Shown here piece by piece: positions 22,919 through 30,550 of a stretch of DNA of 34,284 nucleotides. The notes under the pieces are model-generated. The model had not been told where the DNA came from, did no database searches, and was given only the letters and a program-made list of their open reading frames with translations. The translations under genes were made by a program, and so were the position numbers. Positions within the stretch are counted from its first letter, which is position 1; the number at the start of each line of letters is the position of its first letter. Origin of the DNA: an uncultured Sutterella sp. GTDB lineage: Bacteria; Pseudomonadota; Gammaproteobacteria; Burkholderiales; Burkholderiaceae_F. The stretch spans positions 1 to 34,284 of the forward strand of contig CAJKSP010000024.1 in assembly GCA_905202595.1 (NCBI GenBank). Reading direction: 5' to 3'.

Positions 22919-22934
22919 CATGCTGTAAAGCATG
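22919..22934 (-). other. Hairpin next to the rpmJ ribosome-binding site
   Basis: CATGCT and AGCATG form a perfect 6-bp stem with loop TTAC on the minus strand, ending one base before the Shine-Dalgarno TGGAG. It could influence translation of the first gene of the alpha cluster. Confidence 0.45.
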
Positions 22935-22967
22935 GAAAAACGATGCCCACACGGCAGGAAGCTACGA

Positions 22968-22997
22968 ATAATACTCGACTTTTCCTGCACAGTGCAA
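22968..22997 (-). promoter_or_regulatory. Putative promoter of the rpmJ-rplQ cluster
   Basis: TTGCAC (22992-22997) and TATTAT (22968-22973) are 18 bp apart on the minus strand. The -35 box and spacer length are the same as in the tRNA-Thr promoter of this window. The predicted leader to rpmJ is about 50 bases. Confidence 0.6.
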
Positions 22998-23047
22998 GTC
23001 ATCCCGGCCACTGTAGTGCAATGTCCGGGACAACTGATTTGTAATGC

Positions 23048-23106
23048 TCAGAAAGCATCGAGGCGCGGCCCTCTCCCCGTTGGAGAGAAGAGCCCCGCCT
23101 CGATGC
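23048..23106 (-). terminator. Terminator-like stem-loop after secY
   Basis: GCATCGAGGCG and CGCCTCGATGC form an 11-bp stem, with CTCTCC/GGAGAG inside, followed on the minus strand by TTTCT. It starts 52 bases after the secY stop and separates the spc cluster from the rpmJ promoter. Confidence 0.6.
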
Positions 23107-23157
23107 CAGGCAGCTTAAAAAGCCGCCTTGATTTGCTCTAGAAAGGATCTTGGTAGA

Positions 23158-24483
23158 TCACTTCCGTGAAAGCCCTCGGAAGTTGGTCTTCTTGAGGAGG
23201 CTTTCGTACTGGTGCGTCATCATGTAAGCCTGCACCTGACTCATGAAGTCCATCGTTACAACGACCACAATCAGTAGCGAAGTGCCACCGAAATAGAACG
23301 GGACATTGAAGCGAAGATTCAGGAATTCAGGAACCAAGCAGACGAACACGAGATAAATGGCACCGCCGAGCGTCAGGCGCAGAAGCACGCGATCGATGTA
23401 ACGAGCCGTCTGATCGCCGGGACGAATGCCGGGGATGAACGCACCGCCCTTCTTGAGATTCTCCGCCGTATCCTTGGGATTGAACACCAATGCCGTATAG
23501 AAGTAGGCAAAGAATACGATGAGAGCCGCATAGAGCAGCGTGTAGAGCGGCTGACCAGGCGACAGAGAAGCCGCCAAGTCGCGAATCCAGCGCGTGGAAT
23601 CGCCCGTCGTAAACCAACCGGCAAGCGTAGCAGGGAACAGAATCAGAGATGAAGCAAAAATCGGAGGAATAACACCCGACATGTTCATCTTCAGGGGCAG
23701 ATACGAAGACTGCCCGCCATAGATTCGATTACCGATCTGACGCTTAGCGTAGTTGACAGTAATGCGACGCTGACCACGCTCGACGAAGACGACGAACGCC
23801 GTGACGACCAGAACGATCGCGATCACAAAAATCGCAGCAAGCGGACTGATGGCTCCCGTCTGAACGAGCTGGAAGAGACCGCTCGCACCATTCGGAAGAC
23901 CCGCCACAATGCCGGCGAAGATGATGATCGAAATACCATTGCCGAGGCCGCGTTCAGTAATCTGTTCGCCAAGCCACATCAGGAACATCGTCCCCGTGAG
24001 CAGGCTGACAGTCGTCGTGAGCCGGAACATAAAGCCCGGATCAATGACGAGGCCGGCCTGCGTCTCGAGGGCGACAGCGATACCAAAGCCTTGGAAAAGA
24101 CCAAGCGCAAGTGTCCCATAGCGGGTGTACTGCGTGATCTTCCTACGGCCCTGCTCGCCTTCCTTGCGAAGGGCTTCGAGCGACGGCAAGACGTACGACA
24201 GCATCTGAAAAATAATCGATGCTGAAATGTACGGCATGATGCCAAGCGCGAAAACCGAGAAGCGCGACAACGCGCCGCCGGAGAACATGTTGAACAGCCC
24301 GAGAATGCCGCCCTGCTGCTGATTGAACAGCTGCTTGAGCATGTCGGGATCGATTCCCGGCACCGGCACATGAGCGCCGATGCGGTACACAACGAGAGCG
24401 AGCATCAGGAAGATCAGGCGACCTTTAAGGTCGCCGTACTTGCTGAGGCCCGTCTGCTGCTTAGTGCTGGGGCTGGTCGGCAC
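23158..24483 (-). CDS. secY: Preprotein translocase subunit SecY
   Basis: SecY is the channel of the Sec translocase in the inner membrane. The 441-residue product has ten predicted membrane segments, the N-terminal LKGRLIFLMLALVVYRIGAHVPVPGID, the plug region after it, and conserved cytoplasmic loops including YAKRQIG in loop C4. The ending SLLKKTNFRGLSRK is typical. It is 28 bp after rplO and closes the spc cluster. Confidence 0.98.
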   Translation of the reverse strand: MPTSPSTKQQTGLSKYGDLKGRLIFLMLALVVYRIGAHVPVPGIDPDMLKQLFNQQQGGILGLFNMFSGGALSRFSVFALGIMPYISASIIFQMLSYVLPSLEALRKEGEQGRRKITQYTRYGTLALGLFQGFGIAVALETQAGLVIDPGFMFRLTTTVSLLTGTMFLMWLGEQITERGLGNGISIIIFAGIVAGLPNGASGLFQLVQTGAISPLAAIFVIAIVLVVTAFVVFVERGQRRITVNYAKRQIGNRIYGGQSSYLPLKMNMSGVIPPIFASSLILFPATLAGWFTTGDSTRWIRDLAASLSPGQPLYTLLYAALIVFFAYFYTALVFNPKDTAENLKKGGAFIPGIRPGDQTARYIDRVLLRLTLGGAIYLVFVCLVPEFLNLRFNVPFYFGGTSLLIVVVVTMDFMSQVQAYMMTHQYESLLKKTNFRGLSRK

Positions 24484-24511
24484 GTCCTATCCTCTTTGCA
24501 AGCTTGGTGTC

Positions 24512-24946
24512 TTACTCGGCGATGGAGCCACCAGCCGCTTCAATAGCGGCACGGGCACCCTTCGTCACGCCGAGACCGCGAACGGTGACCTTGCGGGAGA
24601 TTTCACCCGAAAGGATCACACGGGCGTTCTGAGCGAGCGAGGAAACGATGCCGGCCTTCTTGAGAGCCAGCAGATCGACCTCGTCAAGGCCAAGACGCTG
24701 CAGATCGGAAAGACGAACCACTTCGCAGAACTTACGGGTAAGCGAAGCGAAGCCGCGCTTCGGCAGGCGGCGGTACATCGGCATCTGGCCGCCTTCAAAG
24801 CCGACCTTGTGGAAGCCGCCCGCACGCGACTTCTGGCCCTTATGGCCGCGACCGGCAGTCTTGCCCCAGCCGCTGCCGACACCGCGGCCGACGCGGTGAT
24901 GGGCGTGCTTAGAGCCCTCAGCGGGCTTGATCGTATTCAAACGCAT
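24512..24946 (-). CDS. rplO: 50S ribosomal protein L15
   Basis: L15 helps late 50S assembly and binds 23S rRNA. The 144-residue product begins MRLNTIKPAEGSKHAHHRVG and has the Gly/Arg-rich rRNA-binding segment GRGVGSGWGKTAGRGHKGQK. The C-terminal globular part ends GARAAIEAAGGSIAE. It is 19 bp after rpmD. Confidence 0.98.
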   Translation of the reverse strand: MRLNTIKPAEGSKHAHHRVGRGVGSGWGKTAGRGHKGQKSRAGGFHKVGFEGGQMPMYRRLPKRGFASLTRKFCEVVRLSDLQRLGLDEVDLLALKKAGIVSSLAQNARVILSGEISRKVTVRGLGVTKGARAAIEAAGGSIAE

Positions 24947-24965
24947 TTTCGGTAATCCTTAAGGG

Positions 24966-25148
24966 TCATTCGACGCGAACGAGGAACGCGACCTTATTGA
25001 TCATGCCGCGCACGGCGGGCGTATCTTCAAGAACGCGCGTCTGGCGGATCTTCTTCAGACCGAGACCGAGGCAGCACGCACGGTGCTCCTTGCCGGTGCC
25101 GATCGGGCTCTTCACGAGCGTGACCTTGAGGGTCTTCTTTTCGGACAT
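24966..25148 (-). CDS. rpmD: 50S ribosomal protein L30
   Basis: The 60-residue product shows the L30 pattern LKVTLVKSPIGTGKEHRACCLGLGLKKIRQTRV and the C-terminal GMINKVAFLVRVE. It sits between rpsE and rplO, its usual place. Confidence 0.97.
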   Translation of the reverse strand: MSEKKTLKVTLVKSPIGTGKEHRACCLGLGLKKIRQTRVLEDTPAVRGMINKVAFLVRVE

Positions 25149-25162
25149 TTTGCGGTCTCCGG

Positions 25163-25678
25163 TTAGCCGAGGAGCTCTTCAACCGACTTGCCGCGCTTAG
25201 CCGCAATTTCAGCGGGGCTGCGCAGATTGCCGAGAGCGTTGAGCGTCGCACGGACCAGGTTGTACGGATTGGTCGAACCAAAAGCCTTCGCAACAACGTT
25301 GCGGATGCCAATCGCTTCGCAGATGGCACGCATCGGGCCGCCAGCGATAACGCCGGTACCTTCAGGAGCCGGGCGCATGATCACGCGCGTAGCACCATGC
25401 TGACCATCGACAGCGTGGAAGAGCGTGCCGTTCTTCAGCGGATAACGCTTCATCGAGTGACGAGCGCGCTCCATAGCCTTCGAAACAGCCTGCGGGACTT
25501 CACGGGACTTGCCCGTGCCCATGCCGATCGAACCATCGCCGTCGCCCACAACGGTGAGCGCAGCGAACGCGAGGATACGGCCGCCCTTAACAACCTTGGT
25601 GACGCGGTTGACCGCAATCATCTTTTCACGGAAGCCGTCGTCGCGATCTTCCGCGTGCTTATTCTGAACCTTAGCCAT
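25163..25678 (-). CDS. rpsE: 30S ribosomal protein S5
   Basis: S5 lies on the 30S solvent side and contributes to decoding accuracy. The 171-residue product has the double-stranded-RNA-binding-like N-domain with FREKMIAVNRVTKVVKGGR, the core GDGDGSIGMGTGKSREVPQA, and PAPEGTGVIAGGPMRAICEA. It is 14 bp after rplR. Confidence 0.98.
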   Translation of the reverse strand: MAKVQNKHAEDRDDGFREKMIAVNRVTKVVKGGRILAFAALTVVGDGDGSIGMGTGKSREVPQAVSKAMERARHSMKRYPLKNGTLFHAVDGQHGATRVIMRPAPEGTGVIAGGPMRAICEAIGIRNVVAKAFGSTNPYNLVRATLNALGNLRSPAEIAAKRGKSVEELLG

Positions 25679-25692
25679 TTGCCAGCCCCTGA

Positions 25693-26061
25693 TTAGAACT
25701 TGAGGCCAGCTTCGCGCGCAGCTTCAGCGAGCGCAGCGACGCGGCCGTGGTAACGGTAGCCCGAACGGTCAAAAGCGCAGGATTCGATACCGGCAGCCTT
25801 GGCCTTCGCGGCGAGACGAGCGCCAACGATCTTGGCAGCGGCGACATTGCCACCGCGGCCAGTCTGGTTTGCCAGCTGGGCGCGCACTTCCGGCTCCACA
25901 GTGGAAGCGGAAACCAGCGTGCGGCCGTTGTCGGCCGAAATGATGCTGGCGTAAATGTGCAGATTGGTGCGATGGACCGTCAGGCGATCGACCTTCTGCA
26001 GCAGAATGCGGGCGCGCGTGGCGCGAGCACGGCGCAGGCGGCTTTGTTTCTTGTTGATCAT
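25693..26061 (-). CDS. rplR: 50S ribosomal protein L18
   Basis: L18 binds 5S rRNA with L5 in the central protuberance. The 122-residue product begins MINKKQSRLRRARATRARI, has a basic N-terminal tail and the RLTVHRTNLHIYASII strand set, and ends FDRSGYRYHGRVAALAEAAREAGLKF. Confidence 0.98.
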   Translation of the reverse strand: MINKKQSRLRRARATRARILLQKVDRLTVHRTNLHIYASIISADNGRTLVSASTVEPEVRAQLANQTGRGGNVAAAKIVGARLAAKAKAAGIESCAFDRSGYRYHGRVAALAEAAREAGLKF

Positions 26062-26076
26062 CTTCTAACGTCCCGA

Positions 26077-26610
26077 TTACTTCTTCTTGGTTTCCTTGAT
26101 CACGACGTGCTCATCAGCGTAGCGAACACCCTTTCCCTTGTAGGGTTCAGGAGCGCGATAGCCACGAATGACGGCAGCGGTCTGACCGACCTTCTGCTTG
26201 TCGGCACCCTTGATCACGATTTCCGTCTGGCTCGGGGTCTCAACCTTGATGCCTTCCGGCATCTGGTGAACGATCGGGTGCGAATAGCCCAGCGTAAGGT
26301 TGAGCTTATTGCCCTGGGCCTGAGCACGATAGCCGACGCCCACCAGCGTCAGGCGCTTCTCAAAGCCGTGGGCGCAACCCTTGATCATGTCATTGACGAG
26401 AGCACGCATGGTACCCACATTAGCATTGGCCTCACGGGTGTCTGCGAGCTGCTCGAAATGAAGATGACCGTCAGCTTCCGTGATCTTGACATCCTTGACG
26501 ATGTGCATCTTGACTTCGCCAACAGGCCCCTTGACCGTGATGCTGTCAGGAGTGAGCGTGTAGGTGACGCCCTTGACGATTTCGACCGGGATCTTTGCAA
26601 TACGACTCAT
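26077..26610 (-). CDS. rplF: 50S ribosomal protein L6
   Basis: L6 lies near the factor-binding site of the 50S subunit. The 177-residue product starts MSRIAKIPVEIVKGV and has two repeated alpha-beta domains. It contains ALVNDMIKGCAHGFEKRLTLVGVGYRA and ends PEPYKGKGVRYADEHVVIKETKKK. The start at 26610, with AAGGAG seven bases upstream, replaces a longer open frame that would overlap rpsH. Confidence 0.98.
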   Translation of the reverse strand: MSRIAKIPVEIVKGVTYTLTPDSITVKGPVGEVKMHIVKDVKITEADGHLHFEQLADTREANANVGTMRALVNDMIKGCAHGFEKRLTLVGVGYRAQAQGNKLNLTLGYSHPIVHQMPEGIKVETPSQTEIVIKGADKQKVGQTAAVIRGYRAPEPYKGKGVRYADEHVVIKETKKK

Positions 26611-26626
26611 TTGTCCACTCCTTGGC

Positions 26627-27022
26627 TTAGGCGACGTAGCAGAGGACTTCGCCGCCGACGCCAGCAGCGCGGGCCGCACGGTCGGTCATCACGCCCTTCG
26701 GGGTCGAAACGATCGCGATACCGAGACCGTTCATAACCTGAGGGATGTTCTCATGGTTCTTGTAGATGCGCAGGCCAGGACGCGAAACGCGCTCAAGGCG
26801 TTCGATCACAGGACGACCAGCGTAGTACTTCAGCGTCACGTGAAGCTCGGGCTTGCCTTCGTTCGCCGCGACTTCGAAATTTTCAATGTAGCCTTCGTCT
26901 TTAAGGATCTTGGCAATGGCGACCTTCAGCTTGGAGGACGGCATAGCCACTTCAGCCTTATCGACCATCTGACCGTTGCGGATGCGGGTCAGCATGTCGG
27001 CGATCGGATCACTCATACTCAT
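26627..27022 (-). CDS. rpsH: 30S ribosomal protein S8
   Basis: S8 binds the central 16S domain and in E. coli represses the spc operon by binding its mRNA. The 131-residue product has MSDPIADMLTRIRNGQ and the C-terminal STPKGVMTDRAARAAGVGGEVLCYVA. GAGGAG precedes the first ATG; a second ATG lies two codons further in and is the family start in many species. Confidence 0.98.
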   Translation of the reverse strand: MSMSDPIADMLTRIRNGQMVDKAEVAMPSSKLKVAIAKILKDEGYIENFEVAANEGKPELHVTLKYYAGRPVIERLERVSRPGLRIYKNHENIPQVMNGLGIAIVSTPKGVMTDRAARAAGVGGEVLCYVA

Positions 27023-27039
27023 TGTCGTAATCTCCTCGC

Positions 27040-27345
27040 TTACCAGCTGGCCTTCACGAGGCCAGGGATATCGCCGCGCATAGCGGCATCACGGATCATT
27101 TCACGGCACAGACCGAACTTACGGAAGTTGCCGCGGGGACGGCCAGTAATGGCGCAGCGATTGCGCAGACGGACCGGGCTCGCATTGCGCGGAAGCTTCT
27201 CGAGCTTGGCACGCGCTTCGAGGCGCTCTTCCATCGTGAGACTCGCGTCATTAATGACAGCCTTGAGGGCGGCGCGCTTGGCCGCGAACTTGGCCACCAT
27301 GGCGCGGCGCTTGGCTTCGCGGTTAATCAGAGCAAGTTTTGCCAT
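27040..27345 (-). CDS. rpsN: 30S ribosomal protein S14
   Basis: The 101-residue product is the long, zinc-free (C-) type of S14. There is no CXXC pair, and the C-terminal RNRCAITGRPRGNFRKFGLCR is the S14 signature. It is 12 bp after rplE. Confidence 0.98.
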   Translation of the reverse strand: MAKLALINREAKRRAMVAKFAAKRAALKAVINDASLTMEERLEARAKLEKLPRNASPVRLRNRCAITGRPRGNFRKFGLCREMIRDAAMRGDIPGLVKASW

Positions 27346-27357
27346 TTTGCGTCAACC

Positions 27358-27897
27358 TCAGTTGCGGAACGGGAAGTTGAACCCGGCAAGAAGGGCCTTA
27401 GCCTCTTCGTCGGTCTTCGCCGTCGTGGTAATCGAAATATTCATGCCGCGGATCGCGTCGATCTTGTCGTACTCGATTTCCGGGAAAATGATCTGTTCCT
27501 TGAGACCGATGTTGTAGTTGCCACGGCCATCAAAAGCACGGCCGGACACGCCGCGGAAGTCGCGAACGCGCGGGAAGGCAATGGTCACGAGGCGATCAAG
27601 GAAGTCGTACATACGGTCGCCGCGAAGCGTAACCATGCAACCGATCGGCATATTCTCGCGGATCTTGAAGTTAGCAATGGCCTTGCGGGTGCGAGTGATG
27701 ACAGGCTTCTGGCCGGCGATCTTCATCATGTCCGCGAGAGCATTGTCAACGAGCTTCTTGTCGTTAACAGCTTCACCGACGCCCATATTGAGCGTGATCT
27801 TGGTGATGCGCGGCACCTGCATGATCGTCTTGTAGCCGAACTTCTTCATCAGTTCGGGGACAATGGTGTCGTGATAAAGAGAACCAAAACGAGACAT
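27358..27897 (-). CDS. rplE: 50S ribosomal protein L5
   Basis: L5 binds 5S rRNA and contacts the P-site tRNA and S13. The 179-residue product begins MSRFGSLYHDTIVPELMKKFG and has MQVPRITKITLNMGVGEAVND. It ends TTTAKTDEEAKALLAGFNFPFRN. I start at 27897 because GAGGG lies about seven bases upstream and the length equals that of E. coli L5. An ATG four codons earlier overlaps the rplX stop. Confidence 0.97.
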   Translation of the reverse strand: MSRFGSLYHDTIVPELMKKFGYKTIMQVPRITKITLNMGVGEAVNDKKLVDNALADMMKIAGQKPVITRTRKAIANFKIRENMPIGCMVTLRGDRMYDFLDRLVTIAFPRVRDFRGVSGRAFDGRGNYNIGLKEQIIFPEIEYDKIDAIRGMNISITTTAKTDEEAKALLAGFNFPFRN

Positions 27898-27908
27898 CGT
27901 CACCCTCA

Positions 27909-28229
27909 TTAGGCCTTGGCGCCGACTTCGGCACCGTTAGACTTGAACACGCGGACCTTCTTGCCGTCCACGACCTTGAAGCCAACACGGTCGCCCTTGC
28001 CGGTCTCGGGGTTGACGAGCATGATCTTGGACTGATCAATCGGAAGCGTCTTGTTCTGGATGCCGCCTTCAATGCCGAGCGTCGGATTCGGACGAACAGC
28101 CTTCTTAACGACGTTGACGCCTTCAACGATCACATGACGGTCGTCGACGCGGGAGAGAACGGTACCCTTCGTGCCCTTGTCGCGGCCGGAGATGACGACC
28201 ACCTGGTCGCCCTTACGAATGCGCTGCAT
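27909..28229 (-). CDS. rplX: 50S ribosomal protein L24
   Basis: L24 initiates 50S assembly. The 106-residue product has the KOW motif near the start (KGDQVVVISGRDKGTKGTV) and the EGVNVVKKAVRPNP segment. It is 11 bp after rplN. Confidence 0.98.
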   Translation of the reverse strand: MQRIRKGDQVVVISGRDKGTKGTVLSRVDDRHVIVEGVNVVKKAVRPNPTLGIEGGIQNKTLPIDQSKIMLVNPETGKGDRVGFKVVDGKKVRVFKSNGAEVGAKA

Positions 28230-28240
28230 GTCTTCTCCTC

Positions 28241-28609
28241 TTAGATCACTTCAGGCGCGAGCGACACGATCTTCATGAACTGCTCAGTGCGGAGTTCACG
28301 CGTAACCGGCCCGAAAATACGGGTGCCGATCGGCTCGAGCTTGCTGTTGAGGAGAACGGCAGCGTTGCGGTCGAAGCGGATCTTCGAACCGTCAGCGCGG
28401 CGAACACCGCTAGCGGTGCGAACGACGACGGCGTTATAGACCTCGCCCTTCTTCACACGGCCACGCGGAGCAGCTTCCTTGACTGTCACCTTGATGACGT
28501 CGCCGATGTTGGCATAACGGCGCTTGGAGCCGCCCAACACCTTGATACACATCACCGAACGCGCGCCGGTATTGTCGGCGACGTCCAGTCGGCTTTGCAT
28601 CTGAATCAT
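28241..28609 (-). CDS. rplN: 50S ribosomal protein L14
   Basis: L14 lies at the subunit interface and forms bridge B8. The 122-residue product has MIQMQSRLDVADNTGARSVM, IKVLGGSKRRYANIGDVI and the C-terminal RTEQFMKIVSLAPEVI. It is the first gene after a 247-bp gap and the likely head of the spc cluster. Its Shine-Dalgarno is weak (GGGA about 11 bases upstream). Confidence 0.98.
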   Translation of the reverse strand: MIQMQSRLDVADNTGARSVMCIKVLGGSKRRYANIGDVIKVTVKEAAPRGRVKKGEVYNAVVVRTASGVRRADGSKIRFDRNAAVLLNSKLEPIGTRIFGPVTRELRTEQFMKIVSLAPEVI

Positions 28610-28747
28610 GGTTTAAAAATTCCCAACTTATTCCACATTAGCGGATAGTATTGGTCCCGTCTTTCGGGAAGGAAGGCAGCAGACCAACCCATTCCGAAGC
28701 CCGGCGGCTTGCCGGGGAAACGGGCTCAATCGCCACCCTAGAAATGA

Positions 28748-28783
28748 GTCGCCCGGAACACCACCTGGGGTCTTCCGGGCGAC
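28748..28783. terminator. GC-rich hairpin at the S10/spc boundary
   Basis: GTCGCCCGGAA pairs perfectly with TTCCGGGCGAC over 11 bp around a 14-base loop. On the minus strand it is followed by TCATTTC, a weak U-tract. It falls right after the predicted start of the promoter at 28792-28821, so it may be a leader attenuator as well as an S10 terminator. Confidence 0.5.
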
Positions 28784-28791
28784 GGCTTGCA

Positions 28792-28821
28792 AATATAACT
28801 GAAGCTTCAGAAGCTTTGCAA
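28792..28821 (-). promoter_or_regulatory. Putative spc-cluster promoter with palindromic spacer
   Basis: TTGCAA (28816-28821) and TATATT (28792-28797) are 18 bp apart on the minus strand. The spacer contains the perfect 12-bp palindrome CTGAAGCTTCAG (28799-28810), which could be an operator. Confidence 0.5.
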
Positions 28822-28856
28822 GCGATTTGTGGCAAGTTTTTTACTTGCGCAGCAAC

Positions 28857-29126
28857 TTAGAGGACTTCGGCCTTCTCGAGAACCTTCGTCACGGTCCAGG
28901 ACTTCGTCTTGGAGATCGGGCGAGTTTCTGCGATTTCAACCTTATCGCCTTCCTTGCAGCTGAATTCGTCGTGAGCGTGATACTTCTTGCTCTTGACGAC
29001 GTACTTGCCGTACAGCGGGTGCTTGACCTTGCGTTCAACAAGGACCGTCACCGTCTTTTCCATTTTGTCGCTGGTAACCACGCCCTGAAGGGTGCGGGTC
29101 AGCGAAGCTTTGGTCTGTTCCGTCAT
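28857..29126 (-). CDS. rpsQ: 30S ribosomal protein S17
   Basis: S17 binds the 5' domain of 16S rRNA. The 89-residue product has LQGVVTSDKMEKTVTVLVERK, HPLYGKYVVKSKKYHAHDE and ETRPISKTKSWTVTKVLEKA. It overlaps rpmC by four bases (ATGA) and ends the S10 cluster. Confidence 0.98.
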   Translation of the reverse strand: MTEQTKASLTRTLQGVVTSDKMEKTVTVLVERKVKHPLYGKYVVKSKKYHAHDEFSCKEGDKVEIAETRPISKTKSWTVTKVLEKAEVL

Positions 29127-29317
29127 TTCGTGGTCGCCTTTTCGGTGAGGATCGTACGGACGCGGGCGATATCGCTACGCGTCTTACGAAGGGAAGCCGT
29201 GTTCTGAAGCTGCTGGGTCGCCTTCTGCATGCGCAGCTTGAACTGCGTCTGCAGCAGATCCTGCAGCTCCTGCTTAAGAGCGGCCGTATCCTTGGCGCGG
29301 AGTTCCTTAGCGTTCAT
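29123..29317 (-). CDS. rpmC: 50S ribosomal protein L29
   Basis: L29 sits at the exit tunnel next to L23. The 64-residue, two-helix product begins MNAKELRAKDTAALKQEL and contains LLQTQFKLRMQKATQQLQN, followed by IARVRTIL. Confidence 0.97.
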   Translation of the reverse strand: MNAKELRAKDTAALKQELQDLLQTQFKLRMQKATQQLQNTASLRKTRSDIARVRTILTEKATTK

Positions 29318-29334
29318 TTCCGTGTCTCCTTAGA

Positions 29335-29751
29335 TTACATGCCGACCTGGCGGACCACGAACGTGGTCTTGACCGGAAGCTTAGCAGCGGCCAGCGCGAA
29401 AGCTTCGCGCGCCACCGACTCATCTACACCGTCCATTTCGTACAGGACGCGGCCCGGCTGAACGAGCGCAACCCAGAATTCAGGATTGCCCTTACCGTTA
29501 CCCATACGGACTTCGGCAGGCTTCGACGAAATGGGCTTGTCCGGGAAGATGCGAATCCAGACGCGACCACCGCGCTTGATATGGCGGGTAATAGCGCGAC
29601 GAGCAGCTTCGATCTGACGAGCCGTGATGCGGCCGCGTTCGAGCGTCTTCAGGCCGAACTCGCCGAACGAGACATTGGTGCCTCGCGTGGCGAGACCGTA
29701 ATTGCGGCCCTTCTGGTCCTTGCGGTACTTGCGACGATTAGGCTGCAGCAT
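29335..29751 (-). CDS. rplP: 50S ribosomal protein L16
   Basis: L16 lies near the A and P sites of the 50S subunit. The 138-residue product begins MLQPNRRKYRKDQKGRN and has RQIEAARRAITRHIKRGGRV and MGNGKGNPEFWVALVQPGR. It starts two bases after the rpsC stop. Confidence 0.98.
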   Translation of the reverse strand: MLQPNRRKYRKDQKGRNYGLATRGTNVSFGEFGLKTLERGRITARQIEAARRAITRHIKRGGRVWIRIFPDKPISSKPAEVRMGNGKGNPEFWVALVQPGRVLYEMDGVDESVAREAFALAAAKLPVKTTFVVRQVGM

Positions 29752-29753
29752 CG

Positions 29754-30536
29754 TTATTCTCCGTCCTTAGCAGCCGGCTTGCGAGGAGCACGGTCCTGCT
29801 TCACATCATTGCGGCGGGCACCGTTGCGACGCGCACCGGGGCGACCGTTGCGGTCGTTGCGACGACCATGGCGATCTTCACGAGGAGCGGGTTCAGCCGC
29901 TTCTTCCTGGCCAAGATTGTCGCCACGATAGACCCAGACCTTGACGCCGACCACACCGTACGTCGTCTTGGCTTCGGAGAAGCCATACTCGATGTTGGCG
30001 CGCAGCGTCTGAAGAGGCACACGGCCTTCACGGTACCACTCGGCACGAGCGATGTCGGCGCCGTTGAGACGGCCGGACGACATGATCTTGATGCCGAGCG
30101 CGCCAAGGCGCATGGCATTCTGCATCGCACGCTTCATAGCGCGGCGGAACTGGACGCGCTTTTCCAGCTGCTGCGTGATGCCGTCAGCAATCAGCTGAGC
30201 ATCAAGCTCAGGACGACGAACTTCTTCAATGTTGACGTGAACAGGCACGCCCATCATCTTCTGAACTTCGGTCTTGAGCGCTTCAATGTCAGCACCCTGC
30301 TTGCCGATCACGATACCCGGACGAGCGGTATAAATCGTGATGCGAGCATTGTTAGCCGGACGCTCGATGAGGATGCGGCTGACCGATGCATTGCGAAGCT
30401 TCTTCTGAAGGAAGCTACGCACCTTCAGATCTTCCTGAAGGGTGTGCGGATAGTCGCGGCCAATGGCATACCAGCGAGACGTCCAGTTGCGCGTAAGCGG
30501 GAGACGGAAGCCGGTGGGATTAATTTTCTGACCCAT
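29754..30536 (-). CDS. rpsC: 30S ribosomal protein S3
   Basis: S3 lines the mRNA entry tunnel and has helicase-like activity on mRNA. The 260-residue product has MGQKINPTGFRLPLTRNWTS, a KH domain around residues 40-108 (RPGIVIGKQGADIE), and the C-terminal domain to about 207. The extra tail, residues 208-260, is rich in Arg, Asn, Asp, Gly and Pro and probably disordered. Such tails are common in betaproteobacterial S3. Confidence 0.98.
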   Translation of the reverse strand: MGQKINPTGFRLPLTRNWTSRWYAIGRDYPHTLQEDLKVRSFLQKKLRNASVSRILIERPANNARITIYTARPGIVIGKQGADIEALKTEVQKMMGVPVHVNIEEVRRPELDAQLIADGITQQLEKRVQFRRAMKRAMQNAMRLGALGIKIMSSGRLNGADIARAEWYREGRVPLQTLRANIEYGFSEAKTTYGVVGVKVWVYRGDNLGQEEAAEPAPREDRHGRRNDRNGRPGARRNGARRNDVKQDRAPRKPAAKDGE

Positions 30537-30550
30537 GGTAATTCACCTTA

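Larger units (their letters stand above)
22908..23157. other. 250-bp secY-rpmJ gap with terminator and promoter; no infA
   Basis: The gap contains a terminator-like stem next to secY, a promoter-like pair facing rpmJ, and small hairpins, including one (CCCGG/CCGGG around CACT/AGTG) at about 23004-23030. There is no ORF resembling initiation factor IF-1, which in Burkholderia and Neisseria lies at this point, as I recall. Confidence 0.6.
28610..28856. other. 247-bp rpsQ-rplN gap (S10/spc boundary)
   Basis: There is no ORF of note. From rpsQ towards rplN, the minus strand holds a GCAAGT/ACTTGC stem (28832-28848) next to the rpsQ stop, then a promoter-like pair. An 11-bp GC-rich hairpin (28748-28783) follows, then another Gly/Cys-rich inverted repeat (AGCCCG/CGGGCT at about 28697-28726), and the rplN leader. 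Confidence 0.55.
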
